In this document: one piece after another, positions 1 through 6,738 of the stretch
Layout of the letters: the number at the start of each line of letters is the position of its first letter
Position numbering within the stretch: the stretch's first letter is position 1
From: Deltaproteobacteria bacterium
GTDB taxonomy: Bacteria; Desulfobacterota; Desulfarculia; Adiutricales; Adiutricaceae
Direction: 5' to 3'
Length of the DNA: 7,792 bases
Assembly (NCBI GenBank): GCA_031267005.1
Contig: JAIRZX010000723.1
Location: forward strand, 1-7,792
Notes under the pieces: model-generated
What the model was told of the DNA's origin: nothing
Seen by the model: only the letters and a program-made list of their open reading frames with translations
The model's database searches: none
Program-made: the position numbers and the translations under genes

Positions 1-45
1 GCTTCCCCCTTTCTGACTTACCGAAGGTCTCCAACCATTCAACGC

Positions 46-99
46 GGCGCGGACGCCCCCCGGCGGCGCGGACGCCCCCCGGCGGCAGAGCCCCCCGGC
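46..99. repeat. 19-bp direct repeat, three units, upstream of the kinase-like gene
   Basis: Units begin at 46, 65 and 84. The first two are identical 19-mers (GGCGCGGACGCCCCCCGGC). The third is diverged in its first half but keeps the C6 run. The array ends just before the gene's weak ribosome-binding site (GGGAAAGGA, 105-113). Nothing else is recognisable in positions 1-127. Confidence 0.8.
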
Positions 100-127
100 C
101 CGGCGGGAAAGGATCGCAAAATACCCC

Positions 128-2176
128 ATGTCCGAAAGCCCCCCAATTGCCGGAACGGCCGGGCGCCCGCCCGTCATGCGCGCCTCCGCCTTCGAAGGCG
201 GCAAGAGGTTCGCGTTGAAGGACGTGGAATTCGCTACGGCCGGCGCAGTATGCGGGGCCACGCGGGACGTCTACTTCTCCCCCGACCGCGGAAGGGCCGT
301 GGCCTTCTACCGCGGGCCCGCCGATTCGGGGCGCCGGGAAAGGGTGGAGTGGATTGCCGGCCCCGCCCGAAGGGAGCTTTTGAACGGGACCGGCGCCGAG
401 CGCCTCCGGGAGCTCTTCAGCTGGCCGGAGCGGTCCGTGGCGTGCGGGGGGCGCGAGGGCTACGTCGCCAAAGCCTACGACGAGATGTTCTATTTCCCGG
501 AAGGTTCGGCCTTGGCCGGGGCGCTCAAGGAGGGCTACTGGTTCGCCTCGGCAAGGAACATGAGGAACGTGCCTAAGGAGGAGCGGGGGGGGATCGCGGG
601 CGCCCTTAACGCCTGCCTCCTTCTGGCCCGCGGGGTGAGGCTGCTCCACGGCCACGGGATCTTGCACCCCGGGCTGTCGTCTTTGACCGTCCTCGCGTCA
701 CCCTCCCGAGGGAGCCTCTGCCTCACTGGCCTGGACGGCCTGTGGAAGGAGGGTTTCAAGCCGCCGGAGCTCATCCCCGAACCCGACTACCTCCCTCCGG
801 AACTCATGCTGGATCCGGGCCTCGCGAAAGGGGCTGCGGTCTCCATCCCCCCCTCGATCGAGTCCGATCGGCACGCGCTCGCGGTCTTGGTATACCGCTT
901 CCTTTTCCGCAGGCGCCCTGTAGCCGCCGTCCCGGCAGACGGCGGCCGAGGCCGCGGCGCGTCCCCTCTCCCGGGCGGCGCGTCCCCGGCCCCGGGCTGC
1001 GCGGCCGACGTCCCCGGCGCGCTCCGGGCGGGGTGGAGGGCCGCGTTCGTGGAGGATGCCTGGGACCCCTCCGGCCTCCCTGGCCCCGGCGGGCCGGTCG
1101 GCCGGGAGGGCGGCTCGGACGGCGCGGAGGAGGGCGGGGACGGGCTCCTGCCCTGGTCGGATCCCGGGCTTCTCCCGTGCCGGGTCGCGGGCCCGCGACT
1201 TTCGGGGGTTATCCGCAGGGCCTTCGCCGACGGCCTGGGCGACCCGTCCCGCCGCCCTTCCGCGGCCGAATGGGAGTCGGAGCTGGAAAGGGCCTTGGAC
1301 GCGCTAGTCCCCTGCGCCGGCTCCTCGTGCCCGTCCGGCTGGTACGTATTCGACCCCGGACGCCCGCTTTCCTGCCCCTACTGCGGGGAGCCTTTCGCCG
1401 GGCCGTCGCTCCCGCTCCTCAAAATCTTCCCCCGGCGCCGGGACGGGGCGGCGGAGGCGCCCGGCCCGGACGCCTCGGACCTCACCGCCTTCAACAACAG
1501 GTACATCTACCGGCGGAACGCCTACAACGGGACGGGCTTGCCCTGGCCTCTTTCAGGCGAACGCGGCAAGCCAGTGGGGTACTTCAGCTTCCACAACGGG
1601 AGCTGGCTTTTCGTAAACCAGACGCTTCAGGACCTCCGGGACATGTCCGGACGGAGGCCCTGCCCCCCCGGACAGGCGCTGAAGCTCGCGGACGGCATGA
1701 AGCTGCTCCTCTCCGAGGAGGACGGGGGGCGGGTGGCGCTGGTGAGCATGGTCAGGCCGGAGCCGCCGGCGGTCTCCCTCCCGCCGCCATCATCGCCTTC
1801 TTTGCCTTCGCCGCAATCATCATCACCATCACAGCCGCCTCTGCCTTCATCATCATCACCATCACCATCACAGCCGCCTCTGCCTTCATCATCATCACCA
1901 TCACCATCACAGCCGCCTCTGCCTTCATCATCATCATCATCACCATCGTCTCCGTCACCGTCGTCGTCACCGCCGACGCAGCAGACGCAACAGACACTGC
2001 CGACGCTACCACCACCACCACCACCACCACCGCTGCCGCCGCCGACATCACCATCGTCCTCTCCGCTGACCCAGGCCCCAGCCCTGGGAGAGCCCGCCGA
2101 GGGACCTTCCGGGCAGGGACCTCACGGGGTGCCGCCGCCCGGGCCGCCTCCTCAGGCGCGTTTCCCGCCCGATTAG
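128..2176 (+). CDS. Kinase-fold (probable pseudokinase) protein with zinc ribbon, FHA-like domain and Ser/Pro-rich tail; TerY-P-kinase type
   Basis: Cytoplasmic 682-residue protein of the kinase type found in ter-linked phosphorylation modules. Seen: a kinase-like N-lobe at about 37-65 (ATRDVYFSPD, then AVAFYR); a helical C-lobe with HGHGILHPGLSSLTVL at 175-189; DYLPPELM at 220-227; SDRHALAVLVYRFLF at 246-260; and a closing segment at 358-392 containing RRPSAAEW. A Gly/Pro/Ala-rich insert fills about 266-345. C396-x4-C401 and C416-x2-C419 form a zinc ribbon. Residues 455-542 look like a small beta domain with an FHA-like pattern (GSWLFVNQTL, LADGMKLLLS, GGRVALV); this is inference. Residues 543-682 are low-complexity Ser/Pro/Gln. 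The HRD Asp is Gly182, the following Lys is Ser184, the Asn is Thr187 and the DFG-type Asp appears to be Gly201, so phosphotransfer is unlikely. The start at 128 has a weak, distant GGGAAAGGA; Met17 (176) is an alternative. The family is fairly sure, the exact role is not. Confidence 0.85.
   Translation: MSESPPIAGTAGRPPVMRASAFEGGKRFALKDVEFATAGAVCGATRDVYFSPDRGRAVAFYRGPADSGRRERVEWIAGPARRELLNGTGAERLRELFSWPERSVACGGREGYVAKAYDEMFYFPEGSALAGALKEGYWFASARNMRNVPKEERGGIAGALNACLLLARGVRLLHGHGILHPGLSSLTVLASPSRGSLCLTGLDGLWKEGFKPPELIPEPDYLPPELMLDPGLAKGAAVSIPPSIESDRHALAVLVYRFLFRRRPVAAVPADGGRGRGASPLPGGASPAPGCAADVPGALRAGWRAAFVEDAWDPSGLPGPGGPVGREGGSDGAEEGGDGLLPWSDPGLLPCRVAGPRLSGVIRRAFADGLGDPSRRPSAAEWESELERALDALVPCAGSSCPSGWYVFDPGRPLSCPYCGEPFAGPSLPLLKIFPRRRDGAAEAPGPDASDLTAFNNRYIYRRNAYNGTGLPWPLSGERGKPVGYFSFHNGSWLFVNQTLQDLRDMSGRRPCPPGQALKLADGMKLLLSEEDGGRVALVSMVRPEPPAVSLPPPSSPSLPSPQSSSPSQPPLPSSSSPSPSQPPLPSSSSPSPSQPPLPSSSSSSPSSPSPSSSPPTQQTQQTLPTLPPPPPPPPLPPPTSPSSSPLTQAPALGEPAEGPSGQGPHGVPPPGPPPQARFPPD
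1793..1950 (+). repeat. 39-bp in-frame tandem repeat encoding a 13-residue Ser/Pro/Gln unit
   Basis: Units starting CAGCCGCCTCTGCCTTCATC occur at 1832, 1871 and 1910, exactly 39 bp apart. A degraded unit precedes them from about 1793. Each unit encodes roughly SSSSPSPSQPPLP within the C-terminal tail of the kinase-like protein. Within each unit TCA/CCA/CAC triplets form a microsatellite. The A-ending TCA and CCA codons differ sharply from the C/G-ending codons in the rest of the gene. The period is a multiple of three, so copy-number change would lengthen or shorten the tail without a frameshift. Confidence 0.92.
2009..2032 (+). repeat. CCA trinucleotide run encoding eight prolines
   Basis: Seven CCA codons and one CCG give Pro628-Pro635, followed by Leu and three more prolines. 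It lies in the low-complexity tail of the kinase-like protein. Long proline runs are known to stall ribosomes unless EF-P assists. Confidence 0.9.
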
Positions 2177-2251
2177 CCGCTGGAGCTTCTCCCGCCCGTT
2201 CAGCCGCGCGTCGGCCCCCGTCCGTTCAGCCGCTGGAGCTTCTCCCGCCCG
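2168..2251. repeat. Degenerate 26-27-bp tandem repeat spanning the stop codon of the kinase-like gene
   Basis: Units begin at about 2168, 2195, 2221 and 2248 with the shared core CCCGTTCAGCCG. A 24-bp segment starting AGCCGCTGGAGC is identical at 2175-2198 and 2228-2251. The TAG stop of the upstream gene (2174-2176) is inside unit 1, where GATTAG stands in place of GTTCAG. The rest of the 271-bp spacer to the ATPase gene is GC-rich and shows no clear promoter or T-tailed terminator. Confidence 0.75.
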
Positions 2252-2447
2252 GCCCTCCCCGAGGCGGCCGCAGCCCCTCGCGGCTCCGGAGTTCAAGTCC
2301 CTCCCGCGGCCCGGGAACCTGGAGCCGCCTTATTTCACCCGCCGCCCGCGGCCTCAGGCCGCGGCCGGCCCCCTAACGTCCCGCACCGCCTTTCCCGGCG
2401 GGCCCCCACGGGCGCCGCCTTTTACCGGAAAGCGAGACCGAAAGCAA

Positions 2448-5400
2448 ATGACAGACAATCAGAATACCGGAGGCGGGGCCCGCCCCGAGATCCGCGGCCT
2501 GACAGCGGCCGAGGTCCTGGAGAGCCGGCGCCTCCACGGCGAGAACGTCCTCACCCCGCCGCCGCGGGACCCCTGGTGGAAGCTCTACCTCGAGAAGTTC
2601 GAGGACCCCATAATCAGGATCCTCCTGGTGGCCGCGGTAGTGGCCATCCTGGCCGGGGTCATCGAAGGGCAGTACGCCGAGGGCATCGGCATCGTGATAG
2701 CGGTCCTCCTGGCCACCACCCTGGGCTTCATAAACGAGTACAAGGCCGGCCAGGAGTTCGACATCCTGAACAGGGTTTCGGACGACGAAGCCGTGAAGGT
2801 CGTGCGCGACGGCGCCTACGCCAAGGTACCCAAGAGGGAGCTGGTGGTAGGCGACGTCTGCTCCCTGGAGCAGGGCGAGGAGATCCCCGCCGACGGCGAG
2901 GTCGCCGACGCCGTGAGCTTCCAGGTGAACGAAGCCTCCCTGACGGGCGAGTCGCTTCCCGTCACCAAGCGCCCGGCCGCCGACTGCGATCCGGGGGACA
3001 CGGCGCTCGCCTACCCGCGCTGGCAGGTCCTGCGCGGCACCTTCGTGTCCGACGGGCACGCCCTGGTGAAGGTCTCCTCCGTGGGGGACTCCTCCGAGAT
3101 AGGGAAGACCGCCCGCTCCGCCGCCGAGGAGACCGAGACCGTAACCCCCCTGAACCGCCAGCTGGGCCGCCTGGGCCAGCTCATAGGCGTCTTCGCCTTC
3201 GCGGTGGCCTTCATCATCTTCACCGTGCTCTCGATCCGCTCCGGCCTGCAGGGCGACTTGGGGCACGAGGAGCCGGTCTACGAGGGCTCCTCCTCGGAAG
3301 CCGCCCACATGCCCGCCGCCGAACTCGAGGCCATGGCCGAGGCCGTCCGCGCGAACCTGCGGGCGGACGACCCGGACGGCCGCCTCGAGGGCGCCCCGCT
3401 CCCGACGGCCAAGCGCGAGCGCGACGGCGCGGTGTCGGTATACCTCAAGGTCCCCGTGACGGGCGGGCAGGTTTTCATCCTGGTGGCCGCCTTCGCCGGC
3501 CTGTTCGTGGCCCTGGTGCGCATCGTGGTGCCGGTAGCCTTCGACGCCGTGGAACTCGCGGGCAGGCCCAGGCCCCGGAACGCCTGGATAGACCGCGAGG
3601 GCCTGGTCCCGTGGCTCCAGGCGGTGGCCGCCGGGATAGCGCTCTTCGGGCTTTCCGCGCTCATAGGCTACTGCGCGGGGATTGTCCCCCCCAAGCCCTC
3701 GGACTGGATCCCTGTGGCGACCGGGTTGAGCCTCCTCAGGTACTTCATGGTGGCGGTCACCATCATCGTGGTGGCCGTCCCCGAAGGCCTCCCCATGAGC
3801 GTCACCCTGTCTTTGGCCTACTCCATGCGCAAGATGACCGCCGCGAACAACCTGGTCCGGCGCATGCACGCCTGCGAGACCATAGGGGCGGCCAACGTCA
3901 TCTGCTCGGACAAGACCGGGACGCTCACCATGAACCGGATGAAGGTGGCCTCCCTGAGCTTCGAGTCCCTCCCGGGCGGCGCGGGGGCGAAGGAGGGCCC
4001 CGCGTGGGATCTGGCCGCCGAGGCCGTGGCCGCCAACTCCACGGCGAACCTGGGCGCCGACTCCGGCGGGAAGCTCACCGTGCCCCTGGGGAACCCCACC
4101 GAAAGCGCCCTCCTCGTCTGGCTCCAGGAGAACTGCCGCGACTACAAGCTCGAGCGCGCCAAGTTCCGGGTGCTGGGCCAGCTCACCTTCTCCACCGAGC
4201 GCAAGTACATGGCCACGGTGGGGGAGGGCGTCTCCGAGGGCTCCCTGACCCTCCACGTGAAGGGGGCGCCCGAGATTATCCTGGCCCGCTCGCGCTCCGT
4301 GAGGCTCCCGGACGGCACCGACCGCGCCATCTCTGACGCCGACAGGGCCCGGCTCCAGGAGGACTTGAAGGCAGAGCAGTCCCGCGGCATGAGGACCCTC
4401 GGGCTGGCCATGCGGCTCGTCCCGGCCGGGCCCGGCGCCGCCGCCCGGCCCGACGAGTACGGCGCGGACCGGATAAGCGCCCTTTCCGAGGAAAGCGAGC
4501 TCGTCTTCCTGGGCTTCTTCTCCATCGCCGACCCGGTCCGCCCCGAGGTCCCGCCCGCCGTGGACGCCTGCAGGGGCGCCGGCGTGGGCGTAAAGATGGT
4601 TACCGGCGACAACCAGGCCACCGCCCGTGAGATAGCCCTGGAGATAGGCATACTCCGCAAGGGCGAGGACGGGGAGGGCGCCGGGAGGGCGGTGGTCCCC
4701 GGCGACGAGTTCATGGCCATGGACGAGGAGGCCGCCTTCCAGGCCGCCAAGGAGCTGAAGATCATGAGCCGCGCCAAGCCTTTGGCCAAGCAGCGGCTGG
4801 TGAACCTGCTCCAGAAGGGCGGCGCGGTGGTGGCCGTGACGGGCGACGGCTCCAACGACGCCCCCGCCCTGAACCACGCCGACGTGGGGCTGGCCATGGG
4901 CATCACGGGCACCTCGGTGGCCAAGGAGGCGGCTGACATCATCCTCCTGGACGACTCCTTCGCGAGCATCGTCAAGGCCATCATGTGGGGCCGGAGCATC
5001 TACCTGAACATCCAGAAGTTCATCCTGTTCCAGCTGACCATAAACGTGGTGGCCGTCTCCGTCGCCCTCCTGGGCCCCTTCCTGGGCATCCAGCTGCCGC
5101 TCACGGTCACCCAGATGCTCTGGGTCAACCTCATCATGGACACCTTCGCGGCCCTGGCCCTGGCCTCCGAGCCCCCAGACTGGGAACTCATGAACAAGCC
5201 CCCCAGGAACCCCGCGGACTTCATCGTGACGCCCTCCATGGCGCGCTTCATCTTCTCCGTCGGGGGGCTGTTCCTCGCCATGTTCCTCGCGCTCGTGCTC
5301 TGCATGAAGCACGCCTTCCCGATGGACCTGGACACCGCCCAGGGCCGCCACAACCTTTCCGTGTTCTTCACGGTCTTCGTCTTCCTCCAGTTCTGGAACC

Positions 5401-5666
5401 TGTTCAACGCCAGGATGCTCGGCTCCAGCCGTTCCGCGCTCTCCAACCTCAAGGAGAGCAGGATGTTCATGCTGGTGGCCGGCGTCATCTGCGCGGGCCA
5501 GATCCTCATGACCCAGTTCGGCGGCGAGGTGTTCCGCACGGTGCCCCTGAGCCTGAAGGAATGGGTCCTCATAATAGCCCTCACATCGCCCGTGTTGTGG
5601 GTGGGCGAGATAGTGCGGCTGGCGAGGAGGAAGTCCGCAAGGGCGGCCCCGGCCCCCGCTCCCTGA
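2448..5666 (+). CDS. Calcium-translocating P-type ATPase, PMCA type (P2B), with a large M3-M4 insertion
   Basis: Inner-membrane pump expected to export cytosolic Ca2+ at the cost of ATP; 1072 residues. Seen in order: cation-ATPase N domain (18-55); M1 (about 56-72) and M2 (79-95); actuator domain with TGES (166-169); M3 (245-263); M4 with PEGLP (445-449); phosphorylation motif DKTGT with Asp488; nucleotide-domain KGAPE (Lys605); TGDN (719-722) and GDGSNDAP (799-806) of the P domain; then M5-M10. M6 reads WVNLIMDTFAALALASEPP, with Asn894 and Asp898 as the usual site-II Ca2+ ligands together with Glu446. All catalytic residues look intact. Oddly, about 165 residues separate M3 from M4, with two extra hydrophobic segments (341-364 and 389-413), giving perhaps 12 membrane spans. 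No strong Shine-Dalgarno sequence precedes the ATG, but the N domain begins soon after it, supporting this start. The flanking TerD genes, whose products bind Ca2+, agree with a calcium role. Another divalent cation is possible but less likely. Confidence 0.96.
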   Translation: MTDNQNTGGGARPEIRGLTAAEVLESRRLHGENVLTPPPRDPWWKLYLEKFEDPIIRILLVAAVVAILAGVIEGQYAEGIGIVIAVLLATTLGFINEYKAGQEFDILNRVSDDEAVKVVRDGAYAKVPKRELVVGDVCSLEQGEEIPADGEVADAVSFQVNEASLTGESLPVTKRPAADCDPGDTALAYPRWQVLRGTFVSDGHALVKVSSVGDSSEIGKTARSAAEETETVTPLNRQLGRLGQLIGVFAFAVAFIIFTVLSIRSGLQGDLGHEEPVYEGSSSEAAHMPAAELEAMAEAVRANLRADDPDGRLEGAPLPTAKRERDGAVSVYLKVPVTGGQVFILVAAFAGLFVALVRIVVPVAFDAVELAGRPRPRNAWIDREGLVPWLQAVAAGIALFGLSALIGYCAGIVPPKPSDWIPVATGLSLLRYFMVAVTIIVVAVPEGLPMSVTLSLAYSMRKMTAANNLVRRMHACETIGAANVICSDKTGTLTMNRMKVASLSFESLPGGAGAKEGPAWDLAAEAVAANSTANLGADSGGKLTVPLGNPTESALLVWLQENCRDYKLERAKFRVLGQLTFSTERKYMATVGEGVSEGSLTLHVKGAPEIILARSRSVRLPDGTDRAISDADRARLQEDLKAEQSRGMRTLGLAMRLVPAGPGAAARPDEYGADRISALSEESELVFLGFFSIADPVRPEVPPAVDACRGAGVGVKMVTGDNQATAREIALEIGILRKGEDGEGAGRAVVPGDEFMAMDEEAAFQAAKELKIMSRAKPLAKQRLVNLLQKGGAVVAVTGDGSNDAPALNHADVGLAMGITGTSVAKEAADIILLDDSFASIVKAIMWGRSIYLNIQKFILFQLTINVVAVSVALLGPFLGIQLPLTVTQMLWVNLIMDTFAALALASEPPDWELMNKPPRNPADFIVTPSMARFIFSVGGLFLAMFLALVLCMKHAFPMDLDTAQGRHNLSVFFTVFVFLQFWNLFNARMLGSSRSALSNLKESRMFMLVAGVICAGQILMTQFGGEVFRTVPLSLKEWVLIIALTSPVLWVGEIVRLARRKSARAAPAPAP

Positions 5667-5677
5667 GGGGGGGGCGT

Positions 5678-5708
5678 CCGCCGCCGTCCCGCCCCGTCCC
5701 GGCGGCGG
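5678..5708 (+). other. GC-rich hairpin after the ATPase gene
   Basis: CCGCCGCCG (5678-5686) is perfectly complementary to CGGCGGCGG (5700-5708), with a 13-base loop. It lies 11 bases past the ATPase stop, after a G8 run. No T-tract follows, so it is not a classical intrinsic terminator. It could stabilise the 3' end of the message, or simply reflect the GC-rich repeat that begins here. Confidence 0.4.
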
Positions 5709-5814
5709 GGTTCCCGGCCGGCCCTTCCCGGCGGCGGGGTTCCCGGCAGGCCCGCCTTGGCGGCTGGAGTACCCGGCAGGCCCGCCTTGGAGGCCGGGTC
5801 GTCCCCGGCTGCCC
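5697..5814. repeat. Degenerate 29-30-bp tandem repeat between the ATPase and first terD genes
   Basis: About four units start near 5697, 5726, 5755 and 5785. TCCCGGCGGCGGGGTTCCCG is identical in the first two units (29 bp apart). CCCGGCAGGCCCGCCTTGG is shared by the junctions at 5742 and 5772 (30 bp apart). The array fills the first half of the 313-bp spacer. No reading frame in it looks like a gene. Confidence 0.75.
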
Positions 5815-5886
5815 CGGTTTCGTTGCGGGGCCGGGGAGGGTTTCCGGGGCAAGTGCCGCCCCGATCTGATAGGATAGTAACCTTCA

Positions 5887-5900
5887 CCGAGCCGGCTCGG
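5887..5900. promoter_or_regulatory. Perfect 14-bp palindrome upstream of terD, possible operator
   Basis: CCGAGCCGGCTCGG is a perfect inverted repeat with no spacer. It lies 80 bp before the first terD start and just after the only AT-rich patch in the spacer (5865-5880, with TAGGAT at 5870-5875 as a possible -10). No convincing -35 element was found. It could be a repressor or activator site; chance is a real alternative in GC-rich DNA. Confidence 0.35.
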
Positions 5901-5920
5901 CTCCATTCCGTTTACGTTCT

Positions 5921-5947
5921 CCGGCGGCGGGGATACCGCGCCGCCGG
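5921..5947 (+). promoter_or_regulatory. 9-bp perfect hairpin in the leader of the first terD gene
   Basis: CCGGCGGCG (5921-5929) pairs fully with CGCCGCCGG (5939-5947) across a 9-base loop. It ends 20 bases before the Shine-Dalgarno sequence and is followed by GAAAAACC instead of a T-run. It may be a leader stem affecting mRNA stability or read-through from the ATPase gene. Confidence 0.4.
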
Positions 5948-5967
5948 AAAAACCTGTCAATAGCGTC

Positions 5968-5974
5968 AAGGAGG
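5968..5974 (+). promoter_or_regulatory. Strong ribosome-binding site of the first terD gene
   Basis: AAGGAGG ends five bases before the ATG at 5980. It is the best Shine-Dalgarno sequence in the window and fixes this start. Confidence 0.85.
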
Positions 5975-5979
5975 CTTAA

Positions 5980-6555
5980 ATGGCAGTATCACTGAGCAAG
6001 GGCGGCAACGTGTCCCTGAGCAAGGAGGCCCCGGGCCTCAAGGCCATCTTCTGCGGGCTCGGCTGGGACGCCAGGAGCACCGACGGCGCCGAGTTCGACC
6101 TTGACGCGTCCGCATTCCTGCTCAAGGCGGACGGCAAGGTCTCGTCGGACGCCAGCTTCATCTTCTACAACAACCTCAAGTCCCAGGACGGGTCCGTCGA
6201 GCACGCGGGCGACAACCGGACCGGGGCGGGGGAGGGCGACGACGAGGTCATAAGGATAAACCTCGCCGCCGTGCCCGCCGACGTGGACAAGATATCCGTG
6301 ACCGTCACGATCCACGAAGCGGACGTCCGCCACCAGAACTTCGGGCAGGTCTCCAACGCCTTCATCCGCGTGGTGAACCAGGACGGCGGCGCCGAGATAG
6401 CCCGCTTCGACCTCTCCGAGGACATGTCCACCGAGACGGCGATGATCTTCGGCGAGATCTACCGCCACGCCGGGGAGTGGAAGTTCAAGGCCGTGGGCCA
6501 GGGCTTCGCGGGGGGGCTCGGGCCGCTCGCGAGGAACTACGGAGTGAACATCTAG
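5980..6555 (+). CDS. terD: TerD-family calcium-binding stress protein (TerD/TerE-like)
   Basis: 191-residue cytoplasmic protein, full length for the family (about 190). It begins SLSKGGNVSLSKEAP as TerD and TerE do. It has GLGWD (26-30), FDLDASAFLL (39-48), FYNN (62-65), the acidic loop HAGDNRTGAGEGDDE (75-89), NFGQVSNAFIR (120-130), and ETAMIFGEIYRHAGEWKFKA (152-171) leading to AVGQGFAGGL. The conserved acidic residues of these loops are the known Ca2+ ligands of the family. TerD proteins take part in tellurite and other stress resistance, with an uncertain mechanism. The DNRTGxGEGDDE and KEAP elements resemble classical TerD/TerE more than the second copy does, and the C-terminus (GPLARNYGVNI) is rather TerE-like, so the letter is tentative. 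It lies 313 bp after the Ca2+ ATPase gene and 265 bp before its paralogue. The stop is TAG, and the frame stays open for 48 more codons. Confidence 0.96.
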   Translation: MAVSLSKGGNVSLSKEAPGLKAIFCGLGWDARSTDGAEFDLDASAFLLKADGKVSSDASFIFYNNLKSQDGSVEHAGDNRTGAGEGDDEVIRINLAAVPADVDKISVTVTIHEADVRHQNFGQVSNAFIRVVNQDGGAEIARFDLSEDMSTETAMIFGEIYRHAGEWKFKAVGQGFAGGLGPLARNYGVNI

Positions 6556-6570
6556 GGCGGGAAAGTCCGG

Positions 6571-6680
6571 GGCGTGGACGTCCGGGGCGAGACCGTCTTG
6601 GGCGTGGACGTCCTGATCGAGAACGTCTTGGCTGTGGACGTCCTGATCGATAACGTCTTGGCCGTTGACGTCCCGGCGGC
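6571..6680. repeat. 30-bp tandem repeat with a 15-bp sub-period, between the terD genes
   Basis: Units begin at 6571, 6601, 6631 and 6661 (the last partial), exactly 30 bp apart. The consensus begins GGCGTGGACGTCCTGATCGA and ends AACGTCTT. Each unit consists of two related 15-mers sharing GA-CGTC-TG. Read in the frame of the upstream terD gene, after its TAG stop, the array gives five-residue steps such as VDVLI and ENVLA before a TGA at 6700-6702. This resembles a degenerate pentapeptide repeat, but no start codon with a ribosome-binding site precedes it. Confidence 0.88.
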
Positions 6681-6738
6681 ACGCGGCGCGGCGCTCGCCT
6701 GAACGGCGCCCGGCGCCGCCGCGAGGCCCCCGCCTTTA

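Noticed and set aside
1..127. End of an upstream coding gene at the left edge
   Set aside because: One frame is open from the edge, but it continues as an Arg-rich shadow through the kinase-like gene and shows no protein family, so a partial gene cannot be supported.
1840..1950. Polyhistidine-encoding CAT/CAC runs in another frame of the repeat, suggesting a metal-binding peptide
   Set aside because: No start codon with a ribosome-binding site supports that frame; the histidines are a by-product of the Ser/Pro-coding TCA/CCA microsatellite.
742..2376. 544-codon open frame on the + strand overlapping the kinase-like gene
   Set aside because: The product is Arg/Pro/Gly-rich with no motif, and its Ile/Thr repeat is just the 39-bp repeat in another frame. 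The overlapping frame has kinase, zinc-ribbon and FHA-like features.
2576..4336. 586-codon + strand open frame inside the ATPase gene
   Set aside because: Arg/Gly/Pro-rich shadow of the ATPase in another frame, with no domain and no ribosome-binding site.
4142..4999. 285-codon minus-strand open frame within the ATPase gene
   Set aside because: Ser/Ala/Met-rich composition typical of an antisense shadow of GC-rich coding DNA; no conserved motif.
2373..5969. 1198-codon open frame on the minus strand covering the whole ATPase gene
   Set aside because: Its codons lie exactly opposite the ATPase codons, so a stop would need a sense TTA, CTA or TCA codon, which this GC-rich gene avoids. The translation is a Gly/His/Glu-rich composition with no recognisable domain, while the + strand has every P-type ATPase motif.
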